64,000 bases of DNA from Thermoflexus sp. (GTDB lineage Bacteria > Chloroflexota > Anaerolineae > Aggregatilineales > Aggregatilineaceae): positions 300-64,299 of the forward strand of contig DYGX01000017.1 in assembly GCA_020724465.1 (NCBI GenBank), read 5' to 3'. Made by a program: the position numbers and the translations under genes. Shown piece after piece: positions 25,985-34,831 of this stretch (position 1 is the first letter of the stretch; each line of letters starts with the position of its first letter). Under the pieces are notes generated by a model, which saw only the letters and a program-made list of their open reading frames with translations, made no database searches and was not told the DNA's origin.

Positions 25985-26605
25985 TCAGACGCGGTGCTCG
26001 TCGCCAGGCAGGCCGAAGGTGTAGCCGCGATGTTTGGGGTCGAAGGCCATCGCCAGGGTGGTGTGATCGCGCGTGTGCCAGGTCGTGACGATGTCTTTCG
26101 TGAAGCTGTAGAGCAGCTCCCACGCCAGCGCCTCGAAGTCGGTATGCGCGATCGAGTCCTGCTGCTTGGGCCAGCCGTAGCCCCAGGCGAACCAGGAATC
26201 GTCCTGGAAGATGATGAAGTCGTAGAAAGCCACGGCCTGCGGGTCATCGGTGAGGAAGACGGCGATGCGCCCGCACGGCTCTTTGAACTGGATCGGCGGG
26301 ATGCGTGCTTCATCTGCGGCGTTGGGCCGGGCGAAGTGCAGCATCGGCACGAAGATGATGCTCCAGTCTTCGATGTAGATTTGCAGCGCTTCACGGTCCC
26401 CGCCGGATGGATGCTTCAGGCGGCGCGATTTGCCGATGCCGGGCGTGCCGCGCGTGCTGATCTCGGCCAGTGCTTTTTCCAGCGCCGCAAACAAGCGAGC
26501 TGTGAACTCTTGCAGCGTGGCGTTGAGCCGCTCGCGGGTTTGCTCGCGCTCGCGCATAATCCGGTCGAGTGAATCGAACATCTTGAGGCGATCTTCAGGA
26601 TTCAC
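25985..26605 (-). CDS. Hypothetical soluble protein next to oriC, 206 aa
   Basis: Function not recognised. GTG 26605 is preceded by GAGGAG seven bases upstream. The N-terminal 60 residues are a charged helix (EDRLKMFDSLDRIMREREQTRERLNATLQEFTARL) with coiled-coil character. The rest is rich in aromatic residues and looks alpha/beta (IEDWSIIFVPMLHFARP, IAVFLTDDPQAVAFYDFIIFQDDSWFAWGYGW). It has no membrane segment. It lies between the dnaA upstream region and an aminotransferase, transcribed in the same direction as dnaA. Confidence 0.65.
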   Translation of the reverse strand: MNPEDRLKMFDSLDRIMREREQTRERLNATLQEFTARLFAALEKALAEISTRGTPGIGKSRRLKHPSGGDREALQIYIEDWSIIFVPMLHFARPNAADEARIPPIQFKEPCGRIAVFLTDDPQAVAFYDFIIFQDDSWFAWGYGWPKQQDSIAHTDFEALAWELLYSFTKDIVTTWHTRDHTTLAMAFDPKHRGYTFGLPGDEHRV

Positions 26606-26724
26606 GGTGCGACTCCTCGTTTCCGTTCGTGTCACAAGCCGATAGGGATCACCGCCGAGCATTTTCCGCCAAGTCATGGCGCGCGGCAAGCGCCCCGCGA
26701 CGCATGCCCCCCAGGCGGCGCGGC

Positions 26725-27885
26725 CTAGCCGTAACGCTGCATGAAGCGGCGCATCCGCTCCAGGGCTTCCTCGAGTTTCTCGTAGGACGTAGCATAGCAG
26801 GCCCGCACAAAGCCCGCGCCCGTTCTGCCGAACGCGCTGCCGGGGATGACCGCGACGCGCTCTTCCTTGAGCAGCTTCTCGCAGAACGTCTCGTCGTCCA
26901 TGCCCGAGGCGCGGATATCCGGAAAGGCGTAGAACGCGCCGCGCGGCTCGAAGCAGGTCAGGCCCAGTTCGTTGAATCCGTCGACGACCAGGCGGCGCCG
27001 CCGGTCATATTCCGCCCGCATGCGCTCGACCTCGTCGTCCACTTCTGCCAGCGTTTCGGCGACTGCGATCTGCGCGGTGGTCGGCGCGGACATGATGGTG
27101 TACTGGTGGATTTTGCGCATCGCGGCGATGATCTCCGCCGGGCCGACCGCGTAGCCCAGGCGCCAGCCGGTCATGGCGTGGCTCTTGCTGAACCCGCTCA
27201 GCACCAGCGTGCGGGGGCGCATCTTGGGCAGGGTGGCGAAGTGCGTGTGCTGGATGCCGTAAACCAGCCGGTCGTAGATTTCATCGGAAATGACGAACAA
27301 GTCATGCCGCTCGGCGACGGCTGCGATCTCCAGCAGCCGCTGCTGTGTCAGGACGGCGCCGGTCGGGTTGTTGGGGTAGCCGATCAGGAGCGCCTTGGTC
27401 CGCGGCGTAATGGCCTGCTCGATCTCCTCGCCGGTGACCTGAAAGTCGTGCTCGGGGTAGGTGTCGATGACCACCGGCACGCCCCCCGCGAAGACCACTT
27501 CGGGTGCGTAAGAGACGAAGCATGGATGCGGCACGATCACCTCATCGCCGGGGTTGACCAGCGCGGTCAGCGCCAGGTAGAGCGCCTCGCTGACGCCGAC
27601 GGTGATCAGGATCTCGGTTTCCGGGTCGTAGTGAATCCCGTAGAGGCGCTCAAGATAAGCCGAGACTGCCTGCCGCAGTTCGATGGTTCCGCTGTTGCTG
27701 GTGTAGTGGGTATGCCCGGCTTCCAGCGAGCGGATGCCCGCCTGGATCACGGCGCGCGGCGTGACGAAATCCGGCTCGCCAATGCCGAGCGAGATCACAT
27801 CATCCATGGTCGCGCTGATGTCGAAAAAGCGGCGGATGCCGGACGGGGGAACGGACAGAACACGCTGAGAGATGAAATCACGCAT
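26725..27885 (-). CDS. Class I/II aminotransferase (aspartate/aromatic type)
   Basis: 386-aa PLP enzyme of fold type I. PLP contacts: YPNNPTGAVL (Asn), ISDEIYDRLVYG (Asp and Tyr), and the Schiff-base Lys in SGFSKSHAMTGWRLGY, with the C-terminal substrate Arg in GFVRACYA. It opens SVPPSGIRRFFDISATMDDVISLGIGEPDFVTP, typical of the AspC/PatA branch that uses aspartate, alanine or aromatic amino acids with 2-oxoglutarate. The precise substrate cannot be told. The promoter region at 27914-27936 contains an inverted repeat at the expected start of transcription. Confidence 0.9.
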   Translation of the reverse strand: MRDFISQRVLSVPPSGIRRFFDISATMDDVISLGIGEPDFVTPRAVIQAGIRSLEAGHTHYTSNSGTIELRQAVSAYLERLYGIHYDPETEILITVGVSEALYLALTALVNPGDEVIVPHPCFVSYAPEVVFAGGVPVVIDTYPEHDFQVTGEEIEQAITPRTKALLIGYPNNPTGAVLTQQRLLEIAAVAERHDLFVISDEIYDRLVYGIQHTHFATLPKMRPRTLVLSGFSKSHAMTGWRLGYAVGPAEIIAAMRKIHQYTIMSAPTTAQIAVAETLAEVDDEVERMRAEYDRRRRLVVDGFNELGLTCFEPRGAFYAFPDIRASGMDDETFCEKLLKEERVAVIPGSAFGRTGAGFVRACYATSYEKLEEALERMRRFMQRYG

Positions 27886-27914
27886 CGGAAAGCTCCTGAC
27901 CAGAGAAAGAAATC

Positions 27915-27936
27915 TACTCGGGGCGTACCGAGTATA
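27915..27936 (-). promoter_or_regulatory. -10 element and inverted repeat at the aminotransferase start
   Basis: Minus-strand TATACT (27936-27931) overlaps an inverted repeat TACTCGG / CCGAGTA with a 6-bp centre (27915-27934). A good -35 is not seen. The repeat could be an operator or an mRNA hairpin. Confidence 0.4.
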
Positions 27937-27969
27937 GCATGATTCAGCGCGGGGCCATGGGATCCGCGA

Positions 27970-29937
27970 TCAGCCCGCATGAACCGGCTCGCAGGCCGAG
28001 ATGGGCAGCGTGCCGGCTTCGTAGTTAATGAACCCGCCGTTCGCAGCCGGTTCGTACAGCCCAAAGCGCACCGCAATCGCGCCGCGCTTGCGCGGCAGGA
28101 TATAGTCGTCCTCGACGCTCTGGCCGGGCAGCCACTGCGGAAAGGCATAGACTCCGTACACCGGGGACCGCATATCCGCCTGGGCCAGCGGCGGGCCGGG
28201 ATCCTCGCCCAGCAGGTGGACAAAGACGCTGAGACTGCGGTCCGGCAGGCTCTCCACATGCCAGATCACATGCAGCACGATCGCAGCGTCGTCGCAGCGC
28301 AGCCAGGCGGCACGCACGCCGATCCCGCCCGCCAGGGGCGTGATGCCCAGATCGCCGGTGGTATCCAGCCTCGGCGCGCGGTCGATCGCCACGTAGCCGG
28401 GCGCGCCGGAGCGCACATAGAACGTTCCAATCCGGTCCGTCCACCATGTCGACGGCGGGCCGAAGACGCTCGGCCACGGCGGGGGAAAGGTATAGAACGT
28501 CTCCGGCTCGGTCAGGATGGCATACCCCTCGTCCAGCAGGCGACGCAGATCCGCTTTGTGATGGACGACCAGCAGATCGGCGTACTGGCGCGTCACCAGC
28601 CGGGCATAGGACGCCGCCGCGTAGCGCGGACCCCAGGGATAGAACACCGCGACGCGCTCGCCCTGGGGGATGTGCTCCAGCCGTGCGATCGTTTCGACGC
28701 CGCTCGGCTCGCGCACCAGTTCGTCGACAAACGGGTAATGCGTGATGCCCAGCGCGACCGCCCAGGCAGCCAGCCCGGCAGCTCCGGCACTCAGAGCGCG
28801 TGGGTGACGGCGCGCCAGCCCGTCGAGCGCCAGCACGACGCCGAAGACCAGCGCCGGCACCACCGGCATCAGCACAGCTTCGGGCATCACAGCGGTGTGA
28901 AACGCGACGGCGAACGCTGTCGGCCCCACCGCGGCCAGAGCCATCAGGCGGGCGGCCCGGCGCCGCTCCGTAACCGTCATGGCGAGCGCCAGCGCGGCCA
29001 GCGCCGCCAGCAGCCCTGGCAGCGTCAGCTCTGTCGCCAGGATGCCGGCGCTGCGGCGAGCGTTGTCGAGCCAGCCCGCGGCGTCCGGGGGCAGCGTCAT
29101 CAGCCAGGACGCCTCGCGCCCGGTGAACTCAATCCACAAGCCGCGCCAGGTCCCCGGCTCGCCATATACCCATTCCGCCCCCTGCCACGCGCGCAGCGGC
29201 AAATATATATAAGGTATGAAGCCCAGCGCGGCGAGGCCGGTTGCCGCCAGCAGAGTTGGCCCCCAGCGCACCGGCTCGTCGCGGCGGTGCAGCCAGGCCG
29301 CGGCCAGCGCCGCCGGCGCGACGAACGCCACCGCCCGATGATGCGCCACGCCGATCCCGCCCAGCAGCGCCAGCATCAACACGCGGCGCCGCCAGCCCCA
29401 GGCGCCCCGCCACGGACCCGGCCACAGCGCAATTGTCAGGATCACCATAGTGATCGCCAGGCTCATGCTGTACACTTCCGCGACGACGTTGTGCACCCAG
29501 ATCGAGCGCGCCAGCCCCACCACGCCCGCGCCCAGCGCGGCCAGCGCCGGTCGCCCCGTCAGGCGCCACACCAGCGCCGCGAACGCGGCCAGCGCCACCA
29601 GGCCCCAGGCCAGGGCGTACAGGCTGGCGGCGGCGGCAGGCTCCACGCCCGCCAGACGCAGCGGCAGGGTGAACAGATTGCCCAGCACGGCGAAAAGGGG
29701 ATAGCCGGTGTGATGAATCGTGCCCCAGACGTTCAGCGCCACCTGGATTTCGCTGACATCTTTGATATATTCGTTTTTGAGTCGCAGCTCTGGCGAGCGC
29801 CGCTCGTCGAAGCTGCCGGCGATGTGGGTTTGCAGGGTGAGAGCATAGGCTGCACCCAGCCCGCACACCACGAGCGCGATCAGCGCCACCCGGACGAGCG
29901 CGGTCCATCGCGGCGGCGCGACTGAAGATGGAAGCAT
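27970..29937 (-). CDS. DUF2723-like multi-pass membrane protein (glycosyltransferase-C-like)
   Basis: 655 aa, about ten or eleven membrane helices in the first 420 residues and a soluble C-terminal part. The N-terminal DVSEIQVALNVWGTIHHTGYPLFAVLGNLF matches the conserved opening of DUF2723 proteins, with an acidic pair on the outer loop after helix 1 and the HxTGYP motif. These resemble protein mannosyltransferases and other GT-C enzymes using lipid-linked sugar donors. The C-terminal 150 residues (GIGVRAAWLRCDDAAIVLHVIWH...FVHLLGEDPGPPLAQADMRSPVYG) look like a beta-sandwich found at the end of many Chloroflexota membrane proteins. Start ATG 29937; a TACAAT is placed 37 bases upstream. Acceptor unknown. 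Confidence 0.75.
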   Translation of the reverse strand: MLPSSVAPPRWTALVRVALIALVVCGLGAAYALTLQTHIAGSFDERRSPELRLKNEYIKDVSEIQVALNVWGTIHHTGYPLFAVLGNLFTLPLRLAGVEPAAAASLYALAWGLVALAAFAALVWRLTGRPALAALGAGVVGLARSIWVHNVVAEVYSMSLAITMVILTIALWPGPWRGAWGWRRRVLMLALLGGIGVAHHRAVAFVAPAALAAAWLHRRDEPVRWGPTLLAATGLAALGFIPYIYLPLRAWQGAEWVYGEPGTWRGLWIEFTGREASWLMTLPPDAAGWLDNARRSAGILATELTLPGLLAALAALALAMTVTERRRAARLMALAAVGPTAFAVAFHTAVMPEAVLMPVVPALVFGVVLALDGLARRHPRALSAGAAGLAAWAVALGITHYPFVDELVREPSGVETIARLEHIPQGERVAVFYPWGPRYAAASYARLVTRQYADLLVVHHKADLRRLLDEGYAILTEPETFYTFPPPWPSVFGPPSTWWTDRIGTFYVRSGAPGYVAIDRAPRLDTTGDLGITPLAGGIGVRAAWLRCDDAAIVLHVIWHVESLPDRSLSVFVHLLGEDPGPPLAQADMRSPVYGVYAFPQWLPGQSVEDDYILPRKRGAIAVRFGLYEPAANGGFINYEAGTLPISACEPVHAG

Positions 29938-30050
29938 AGGGCGAACCTTCGGTAGCCGGCAGCGCACACCCGGATTGTACCATTCCAGGGGCGCACCCGC
30001 TGCGGCAGGCAGCGGCTCCCCAAATACCCGATGAGAAAGTGAGGTCAGCT

Positions 30051-30746
30051 ATGGTGGCTGACAGATTGATTGACTGCATGCAGGCCGTCCCGCTGTTTCG
30101 CGAGCTGCCCCCGGATGCGCTCGGCCCGGTCTGCGATCAGGCACGGCGCTTCACACTCAAACAGGGCGAACTCCTGTTTCAGAAGGGGGACCCCGGCAAC
30201 GCGATGTTCATTATCGAGTCCGGCAGCCTGCGCGTCTACACGTTGGGCGAAGCAGAGCGCCAGGTGCTGCTGGACGTGCTCGGACCCGGCGACGTGCTGG
30301 GCGAGCTGGCGCTGCTCGATGGGCGCCCGCGCACGGCCTATGCCCAGGCCGAGACGGACTGCGAGATCGTGGCGCTGGATCGCGAGCCGTTTCTCGCGTA
30401 CCTGCGCGAGCATCCGGAGACGGCGATCGCGCTGCTGAGCACCCTCAGCGCGCGCCTGCGCCAGACCGTCATCCAGGCCGAGTCGACTGTCGCGCACGGC
30501 AGCGCGTCGCGTCTGGCGCACGTGATCCTGTTCCTGGCCGATCGCGACGGCGAGCCGGTCCAGGGGCTGGTGACGTCGCGCCTGAACCGCAAGGATATTG
30601 CCGCGGCGATTGGCACCAGCGAGGAATGGGTCATGCAGGCGCTGACCGAGTGGAGCCGCGACGGGATCATCGGCATGACCGGGCCGCGCCGGCTGATTCT
30701 GCACGATGTCGAGGCGCTGCGGGCGATCGCAGAGCGGAAAGAGTGA
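30051..30746 (+). CDS. Crp/Fnr-family transcriptional regulator
   Basis: 231 aa. ATG 30051 is preceded by GAGG six bases away. Residues 10-125 form a cyclic-nucleotide-binding jelly roll: LKQGELLFQKGDPGNAMFIIESGSLRVY and GPGDVLGELALLDGRPRTAYAQAET, which is the phosphate-binding cassette (GELALLDxxPRTA) with the key Arg, so a cyclic nucleotide may be bound. The C-terminal winged helix is VTSRLNRKDIAAAIGTSEEWVMQALTEWSRDGII. No iron-sulfur Cys set, so Crp-like rather than Fnr-like. It is divergent from the DUF2723 gene, which it might control; this is inferred. Confidence 0.88.
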   Translation: MVADRLIDCMQAVPLFRELPPDALGPVCDQARRFTLKQGELLFQKGDPGNAMFIIESGSLRVYTLGEAERQVLLDVLGPGDVLGELALLDGRPRTAYAQAETDCEIVALDREPFLAYLREHPETAIALLSTLSARLRQTVIQAESTVAHGSASRLAHVILFLADRDGEPVQGLVTSRLNRKDIAAAIGTSEEWVMQALTEWSRDGIIGMTGPRRLILHDVEALRAIAERKE

Positions 30747-30762
30747 GCGCCGCGCGAACACG

Positions 30763-30805
30763 AGGCCCCACCCAACCTGGTGCGTGCTCGCGATTGGGTG
30801 GGGCT
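30763..30805. terminator. Stem-loop between the convergent regulator and spoVS genes
   Basis: Arms GGCCCCACCCAA / TTGGGTGGGGC with an 18-nt loop. It lies between two converging genes and may serve both, though no T run follows on either strand. Confidence 0.45.
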
Positions 30806-30869
30806 GAGGTCTGGGCAAATTCGGTGGTGGGGCCAGGGGGACAAACAACGGGCTTAGGCCGGGCGCGCC

Positions 30870-31196
30870 TCAGCGCGGCTCGACCACCATCCTCACTGCT
30901 GTGCGCTCCTGGTCGTCAATGACTACCTCGGTGAAATAGGGAATGGCGATGACGTCGATGTTGTCCTCGCGCAAATAGCCACGCGCGATCGCCACAGCCT
31001 TGATAGCCTGGTTGACCGCGCCCGCCCCGATGGCCTGAACTTCAGCGCGCTGGTGCTCGCGTATGACGCCTGCGATCGCACCGGCGACCGCCGTCGAGCG
31101 CGAGCGCGCCGAAACTTTGATGATGTCAGCCGCGTCGGGTTTCTGTGAGAGAAGATCGTCGTCCGGAGCCAGATCGGGAGGATGAGATGGTTGCAT
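30870..31196 (-). CDS. spoVS: Stage V sporulation protein S
   Basis: 108 aa. ATG 31196 has GAGGGGG five bases upstream. After about 22 variable residues the sequence IIKVSARSRSTAVAGAIAGVIREH, QAIGAGAVNQAIKAVAIARGYL and DVIAIPYFTEVVIDDQERTAVRMVVEP is nearly complete for the Alba-like SpoVS family. In Bacillus it affects septation and coat assembly; members in non-sporulating Thermus and Chloroflexota probably bind nucleic acid. A promoter (TTGGCC, 17 bp, TACAAT) lies at 31283-31311. Confidence 0.95.
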   Translation of the reverse strand: MQPSHPPDLAPDDDLLSQKPDAADIIKVSARSRSTAVAGAIAGVIREHQRAEVQAIGAGAVNQAIKAVAIARGYLREDNIDVIAIPYFTEVVIDDQERTAVRMVVEPR

Positions 31197-31282
31197 GGTA
31201 GCCCCCTCAGGACTTGAGTGATACGTGCAAGTGATTACGGGCAAATGTTTTCGTGCAATCCAAAACTGTCTAGCGTGCTTTC

Positions 31283-31311
31283 ATTGTACCCAATTTCACC
31301 AAATAGGCCAA
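31283..31311 (-). promoter_or_regulatory. Sigma70-like promoter of spoVS
   Basis: Minus strand TTGGCC (31311-31306), 17-bp spacer, TACAAT (31288-31283); predicted start near 31276, leader about 80 nt. Confidence 0.6.
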
Positions 31312-31379
31312 TGGTCCCATCGGCCGCAGCGGCGCCCGAAAACAGGGGCGCGCCACGCCCAGGCCAGGTATGCAAAGGT

Positions 31380-31408
31380 TTGCAATGACGGCGGAAGATT
31401 GCTATAGT
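31380..31408 (+). promoter_or_regulatory. Sigma70-like promoter of the cold-shock-domain gene
   Basis: TTGCAA, 17-bp spacer, TATAGT. The leader to the ATG at 31533 is about 118 nt, long as in many cold-shock mRNAs. Confidence 0.6.
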
Positions 31409-31532
31409 ACCTGCTATTCTGGCGTTCTTGCCGGGATATTTTCAACATTTTTATTCGAAATTAACCGCGGCGCACTATGCTGAGCATAGGCGAAGTAGAG
31501 GACCTTTTCGGGGGTCGAAGGATAGTTCGCTT

Positions 31533-31751
31533 ATGATGATCCACACGGAGCGTGTTCAGGGGACAGTTGCCGCCTTTGATCGTTTCGACGGCGCGGGGAT
31601 CATCCGGCTGCCGGACGGGCGGGAAGCCCTGGTGCGCTATTCGGCGATTCGAGGCGACGGCGTCCGCTGCCTGCGCGAGGGGGATCAGGTGTCCTTCCTG
31701 CTGCAAGAGACGTCGCGCGGTCTGTACGCGGTCTGCGTCGAGCAAGAGTAA
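31533..31751 (+). CDS. Cold-shock-domain-like small protein
   Basis: 72 aa. It begins MMIHTERVQGTVAAFDRFDGAGII; the strand pattern V-x-G-x-V-x-x-F-D-x-x-x-G-x-G-x-I matches RNP1 of Csp proteins (KGFGFI replaced by GAGII). RNP2 is weak (EALVRYSAI where VFVHxSAI is usual), followed by LREGDQVSFLLQETSRGLYAVCV, the typical last strands. It probably binds single-stranded RNA or DNA. The start follows AAGGA by ten bases; ATG 31536 is equally possible. Confidence 0.75.
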   Translation: MMIHTERVQGTVAAFDRFDGAGIIRLPDGREALVRYSAIRGDGVRCLREGDQVSFLLQETSRGLYAVCVEQE

Positions 31752-31964
31752 ACGCGTTTCGACGGCAGCGGCGCCCGGCCCTGCCTGCAACCCTCTACAC
31801 CATACCCCGGCACGTTCGTCTCGCGTGTTTCTGCTGCCATGCGCTAAAATCAGCCTGTTCACCTTGCGACTGGCGGGGTCGCGCCGACCCCGTTTGTGGT
31901 TATTCCGTCCGCACGTTTGACTGCGCCGGCGCCCGCCGGTGCAGTTCGAGGGAGCACAAAGCCT

Positions 31965-33608
31965 ATGCAACCTTTGAAAGTCATTCCCCTGGGCGGGCTG
32001 GGGGAGATCGGCAAGAACATGATGCTGCTGGAGTACGGCGACGAAGGGATGATTATCGACGTCGGCATCATGTTCCCCGAAAACGATATGCTGGGCATCG
32101 ACTACATCATCCCGGACTTCGGCTATGTCGTCGAGCGCCTGGCAGAGGGCCTGCACATCCGGGGCATTGTGGTCACGCACGGCCATGAAGATCACACCGG
32201 CGCGATCGGCCACGTGCTGGACTCGATCAGCGCGCCGGTCTACGCAACCGCGCTGACCGCCGGCCTGCTGGAGATCAAGATGCGCCAGTCCGGCCACAGC
32301 GACCACCCGCTGATCATCTTTCGCGCGGGGGACACGCTCGACCTGGGCGTGTTTCAGGTCGAAACCTTCCACGTCTGCCACAGCATCCCGGACGGCGTGG
32401 GGCTGGGCATCACAACCCCGGTCGGGCTGATCGTGCATTCCAGCGACTTCAAGTTTGATCACACGCCGGTCGACGGCTGGCCGCCGGACTTCGCCAAGCT
32501 GGCGGAGTTTTCGAAGCGGGGCGTGCTGGCGCTGCTGTCGGACAGCACCAACGCCGACAACCCCGGCTGGACGCCATCCGAGAGCGTGATCGACGCCGCG
32601 TTCGACGAGGTCTTCCGCAGCGCGCGCGGTCGTGTGATCGTCGCCACCTTCGCCTCGTTGATCTCGCGCATCCAGCAGGTGGCGAGCGCCGCCGAGCGGC
32701 ACGGGCGCAAGATGGCGATCGCCGGGTTCAGCATGCAGGAATACATCAAAGTCGCCACGCGGCTCGGCTATCTGAACCTGCCCCCCGACGTGATGATCAA
32801 CATCGAGCAGGCCAACAAAATGCCGCCGAGCAAAGTCGTCATTATGGCAACCGGCACGCAGGGCGAGCCGTCGGCGGTGCTGGGCCGGCTGGCCTGGGGG
32901 CGCCACCGCCTGCTGGAAGTCGAACACGGCGACACGGTGATCATGTCGGCGCACCCCATCCCCGGCAACGAAGAACTGGTCCACCGCACGATGAACAAGC
33001 TCATCCAGCGCGGCGCGACGGTCATCTACGATCCGCTGCTGCCGGTGCATGTTTCTGGCCATGCCAGCCGCGAAGAACTGAAGCTGCTGATCAACCTGGT
33101 GCGCCCCAAGTTCTTCATCCCGGTCCACGGCGAGCTGCGCCATCTGACCGAGCACGGCCGGCTGGCCGAGTCGCTCGGCATCCTGCCCAAGAACATCGCG
33201 GTGGTCGAGAACGGGACGGTGATCGAGTTGACGCCCGACTCGCTGACCGTCGGCGAGCGCGTGCCCGGCGGGTATGTCTTCGTCGATGGCGCGGGCGTGG
33301 GCGACGTCGGGCCGATCGTCATGCGCGACCGCGAGATCCTGGGGCGCGATGGCTTTGTCGCCGTGCAGGTGCTGATCGACCGTCAGACGCGGGAGCTGAT
33401 CGAGCCGCCCGAGTTCGTCTCGCGCGGGTTTGTCTTCCTGCGCGAAGCGACCGAGCTGCTAGACGCCGCCGAGCGGCTGATCGAGGAGATCGTCGCCACC
33501 AGCCCGGACGGCGACCTGACCCGCACCATCCAGGACGCGCTCTCGCGCCTGTTCTACAACGAGACCAAGCGCCGCCCGATGACGTTCGCCTTCGTCAAGC
33601 AGATCTGA
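31965..33608 (+). CDS. rnj: Ribonuclease J
   Basis: 547-aa metallo-beta-lactamase/beta-CASP nuclease, cytoplasmic, acting in mRNA decay and rRNA maturation. It opens LKVIPLGGLGEIGKNMMLLEYG; the zinc site is VVTHGHEDHTGAIGH, with later ligands in VHSSDFKFDHTP and FIPVHGELRHL. The beta-CASP block includes LLSDSTNADNPGWTPSE and VIMATGTQGEPSAVLGR, and VIMSAHPIPGNE. All motifs needed for endo- and 5'-exonuclease action are in place. ATG 31965 has GAGGGAG upstream. A very strong terminator follows. Confidence 0.96.
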   Translation: MQPLKVIPLGGLGEIGKNMMLLEYGDEGMIIDVGIMFPENDMLGIDYIIPDFGYVVERLAEGLHIRGIVVTHGHEDHTGAIGHVLDSISAPVYATALTAGLLEIKMRQSGHSDHPLIIFRAGDTLDLGVFQVETFHVCHSIPDGVGLGITTPVGLIVHSSDFKFDHTPVDGWPPDFAKLAEFSKRGVLALLSDSTNADNPGWTPSESVIDAAFDEVFRSARGRVIVATFASLISRIQQVASAAERHGRKMAIAGFSMQEYIKVATRLGYLNLPPDVMINIEQANKMPPSKVVIMATGTQGEPSAVLGRLAWGRHRLLEVEHGDTVIMSAHPIPGNEELVHRTMNKLIQRGATVIYDPLLPVHVSGHASREELKLLINLVRPKFFIPVHGELRHLTEHGRLAESLGILPKNIAVVENGTVIELTPDSLTVGERVPGGYVFVDGAGVGDVGPIVMRDREILGRDGFVAVQVLIDRQTRELIEPPEFVSRGFVFLREATELLDAAERLIEEIVATSPDGDLTRTIQDALSRLFYNETKRRPMTFAFVKQI

Positions 33609-33614
33609 CGCGCT

Positions 33615-33656
33615 CGCCGGGGTGCGCCGGGTGCCGGGCGCACCCCGGCGCTCTTT
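33615..33656 (+). terminator. Intrinsic terminator of rnj
   Basis: Perfect 14-bp stem CGCCGGGGTGCGCC / GGCGCACCCCGGCG with an 8-nt loop, then CTCTTTC. Confidence 0.85.
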
Positions 33657-33786
33657 CGCCCGCCGGCGCCGATTTGCCAGCAATCTGCAGCCTCTGCATA
33701 ATAGGGAAGCCGGGGCGGATCCCGCCCCCGCTGGCGGAAAAGCAACCGGCAGCCTGGATTTTGCGACAGAACACCGAGGGACGATT

Positions 33787-34797
33787 GTGCGCTTCTTTCC
33801 GGTGAACCCAACCCGCTTCGGCCTATCTGCGGCGCTGGCGATGGGGATCCTCGCCGCGCTGCTGGCCGGCTGCGGCGGTGACGACAGCGCGTCCAGCGCG
33901 TCGGGCAGCCTGCCTGCCAGAGACGGTCCCGCTGCCAATACCAGCGGCGGCAGCGTCCTGGCCGCGCAGGAAAACCCGCCGCAGATCACGCCGACCAACC
34001 TTTCGCCCCAGGGCGAGCCGCTGGCGGCCACGGTCAACGGCGCGCCGATCACCATCGCCGAGCTTGAGCGCGAGCGCGACCGGCGCATGATGGGCCTGAC
34101 GGTGGAGCCGGCCACGCAGGACGCCTTTACCGCGACCGTGCTGCAAAGCCTGATCGACCTGCGCCTGATCGAGCAGGCCGCCGAACAGGCCGGGATCGTC
34201 GTGACCGACGCGGAGATCGACAACGAGCTGGCGATCCAGGCCGAGCTGGCGGCGGCGAACAACACCACGCTCGAGCAGGTGCTGGCCGACCAGCTCTACA
34301 CGATGGACGAATACCGCGAGGCCACGCGCCAGATGCTGCTGTGGAACAAGGTCAGCCAGATGGTGACGGCCAACGTCTCGACGGTGACGCTTCAGGTGCA
34401 CTCGCGGCATATCCTGGTCAAAGACGAGGCGCTGGCACGCGAGCTGCTGGCGCAGATCCAGGCGGGCACGGCGGCGTTCGAGGACCTGGCGCGGCAGTAC
34501 TCGCTCGACAGCTCCAGCGCCCACAACGGCGGCGACCTGGACTGGGTGGGCCGGGGCGACCTGCTTCAGCCCGAAGTGGAAGCGGCCATCTTCGCGCTCC
34601 AACCGGGCGAGCTGGCGCCGCAGCCGGTCCGCAGCAGCCTGGGCTATCACATCATCCAGACTCTCGAGACGGCCGAGGGCCGCCCGCTGGACCCGGCGGC
34701 GCTTGCCCAGCAGAAGGAGCAGGCGTTCTTGCGCTGGCTGGACGATCAGCGGGCCGCGGCGGACATCCGGATCTTTGACGTCTCTGGCGCGCAGTAG
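33787..34797 (+). CDS. Peptidyl-prolyl isomerase lipoprotein (SurA/PrsA-like foldase)
   Basis: 336 aa from GTG 33787, with GAGGGA upstream. Signal peptide with lipobox LLAGC, then a Ser/Ala-rich linker. An N-terminal SurA-type chaperone segment (ATVNGAPITIAELERERDRRMM; LQSLIDLRLIEQAAEQAGIVVTDAEIDNEL) is followed by a parvulin PPIase domain: VHSRHILVKDEALARELLAQIQAGTAAFEDLARQYSLD, GGDLDWVGRGDLLQPEVEAAIFALQPGEL and SLGYHIIQTLE. It should help fold secreted proteins at the outer face of the membrane. An upstream in-frame start would remove the signal peptide from the N-terminus. Confidence 0.9.
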   Translation: MRFFPVNPTRFGLSAALAMGILAALLAGCGGDDSASSASGSLPARDGPAANTSGGSVLAAQENPPQITPTNLSPQGEPLAATVNGAPITIAELERERDRRMMGLTVEPATQDAFTATVLQSLIDLRLIEQAAEQAGIVVTDAEIDNELAIQAELAAANNTTLEQVLADQLYTMDEYREATRQMLLWNKVSQMVTANVSTVTLQVHSRHILVKDEALARELLAQIQAGTAAFEDLARQYSLDSSSAHNGGDLDWVGRGDLLQPEVEAAIFALQPGELAPQPVRSSLGYHIIQTLETAEGRPLDPAALAQQKEQAFLRWLDDQRAAADIRIFDVSGAQ

Positions 34798-34831
34798 GCG
34801 TCGCCCACACAGGGGGGAGGGCAGCGACCCG

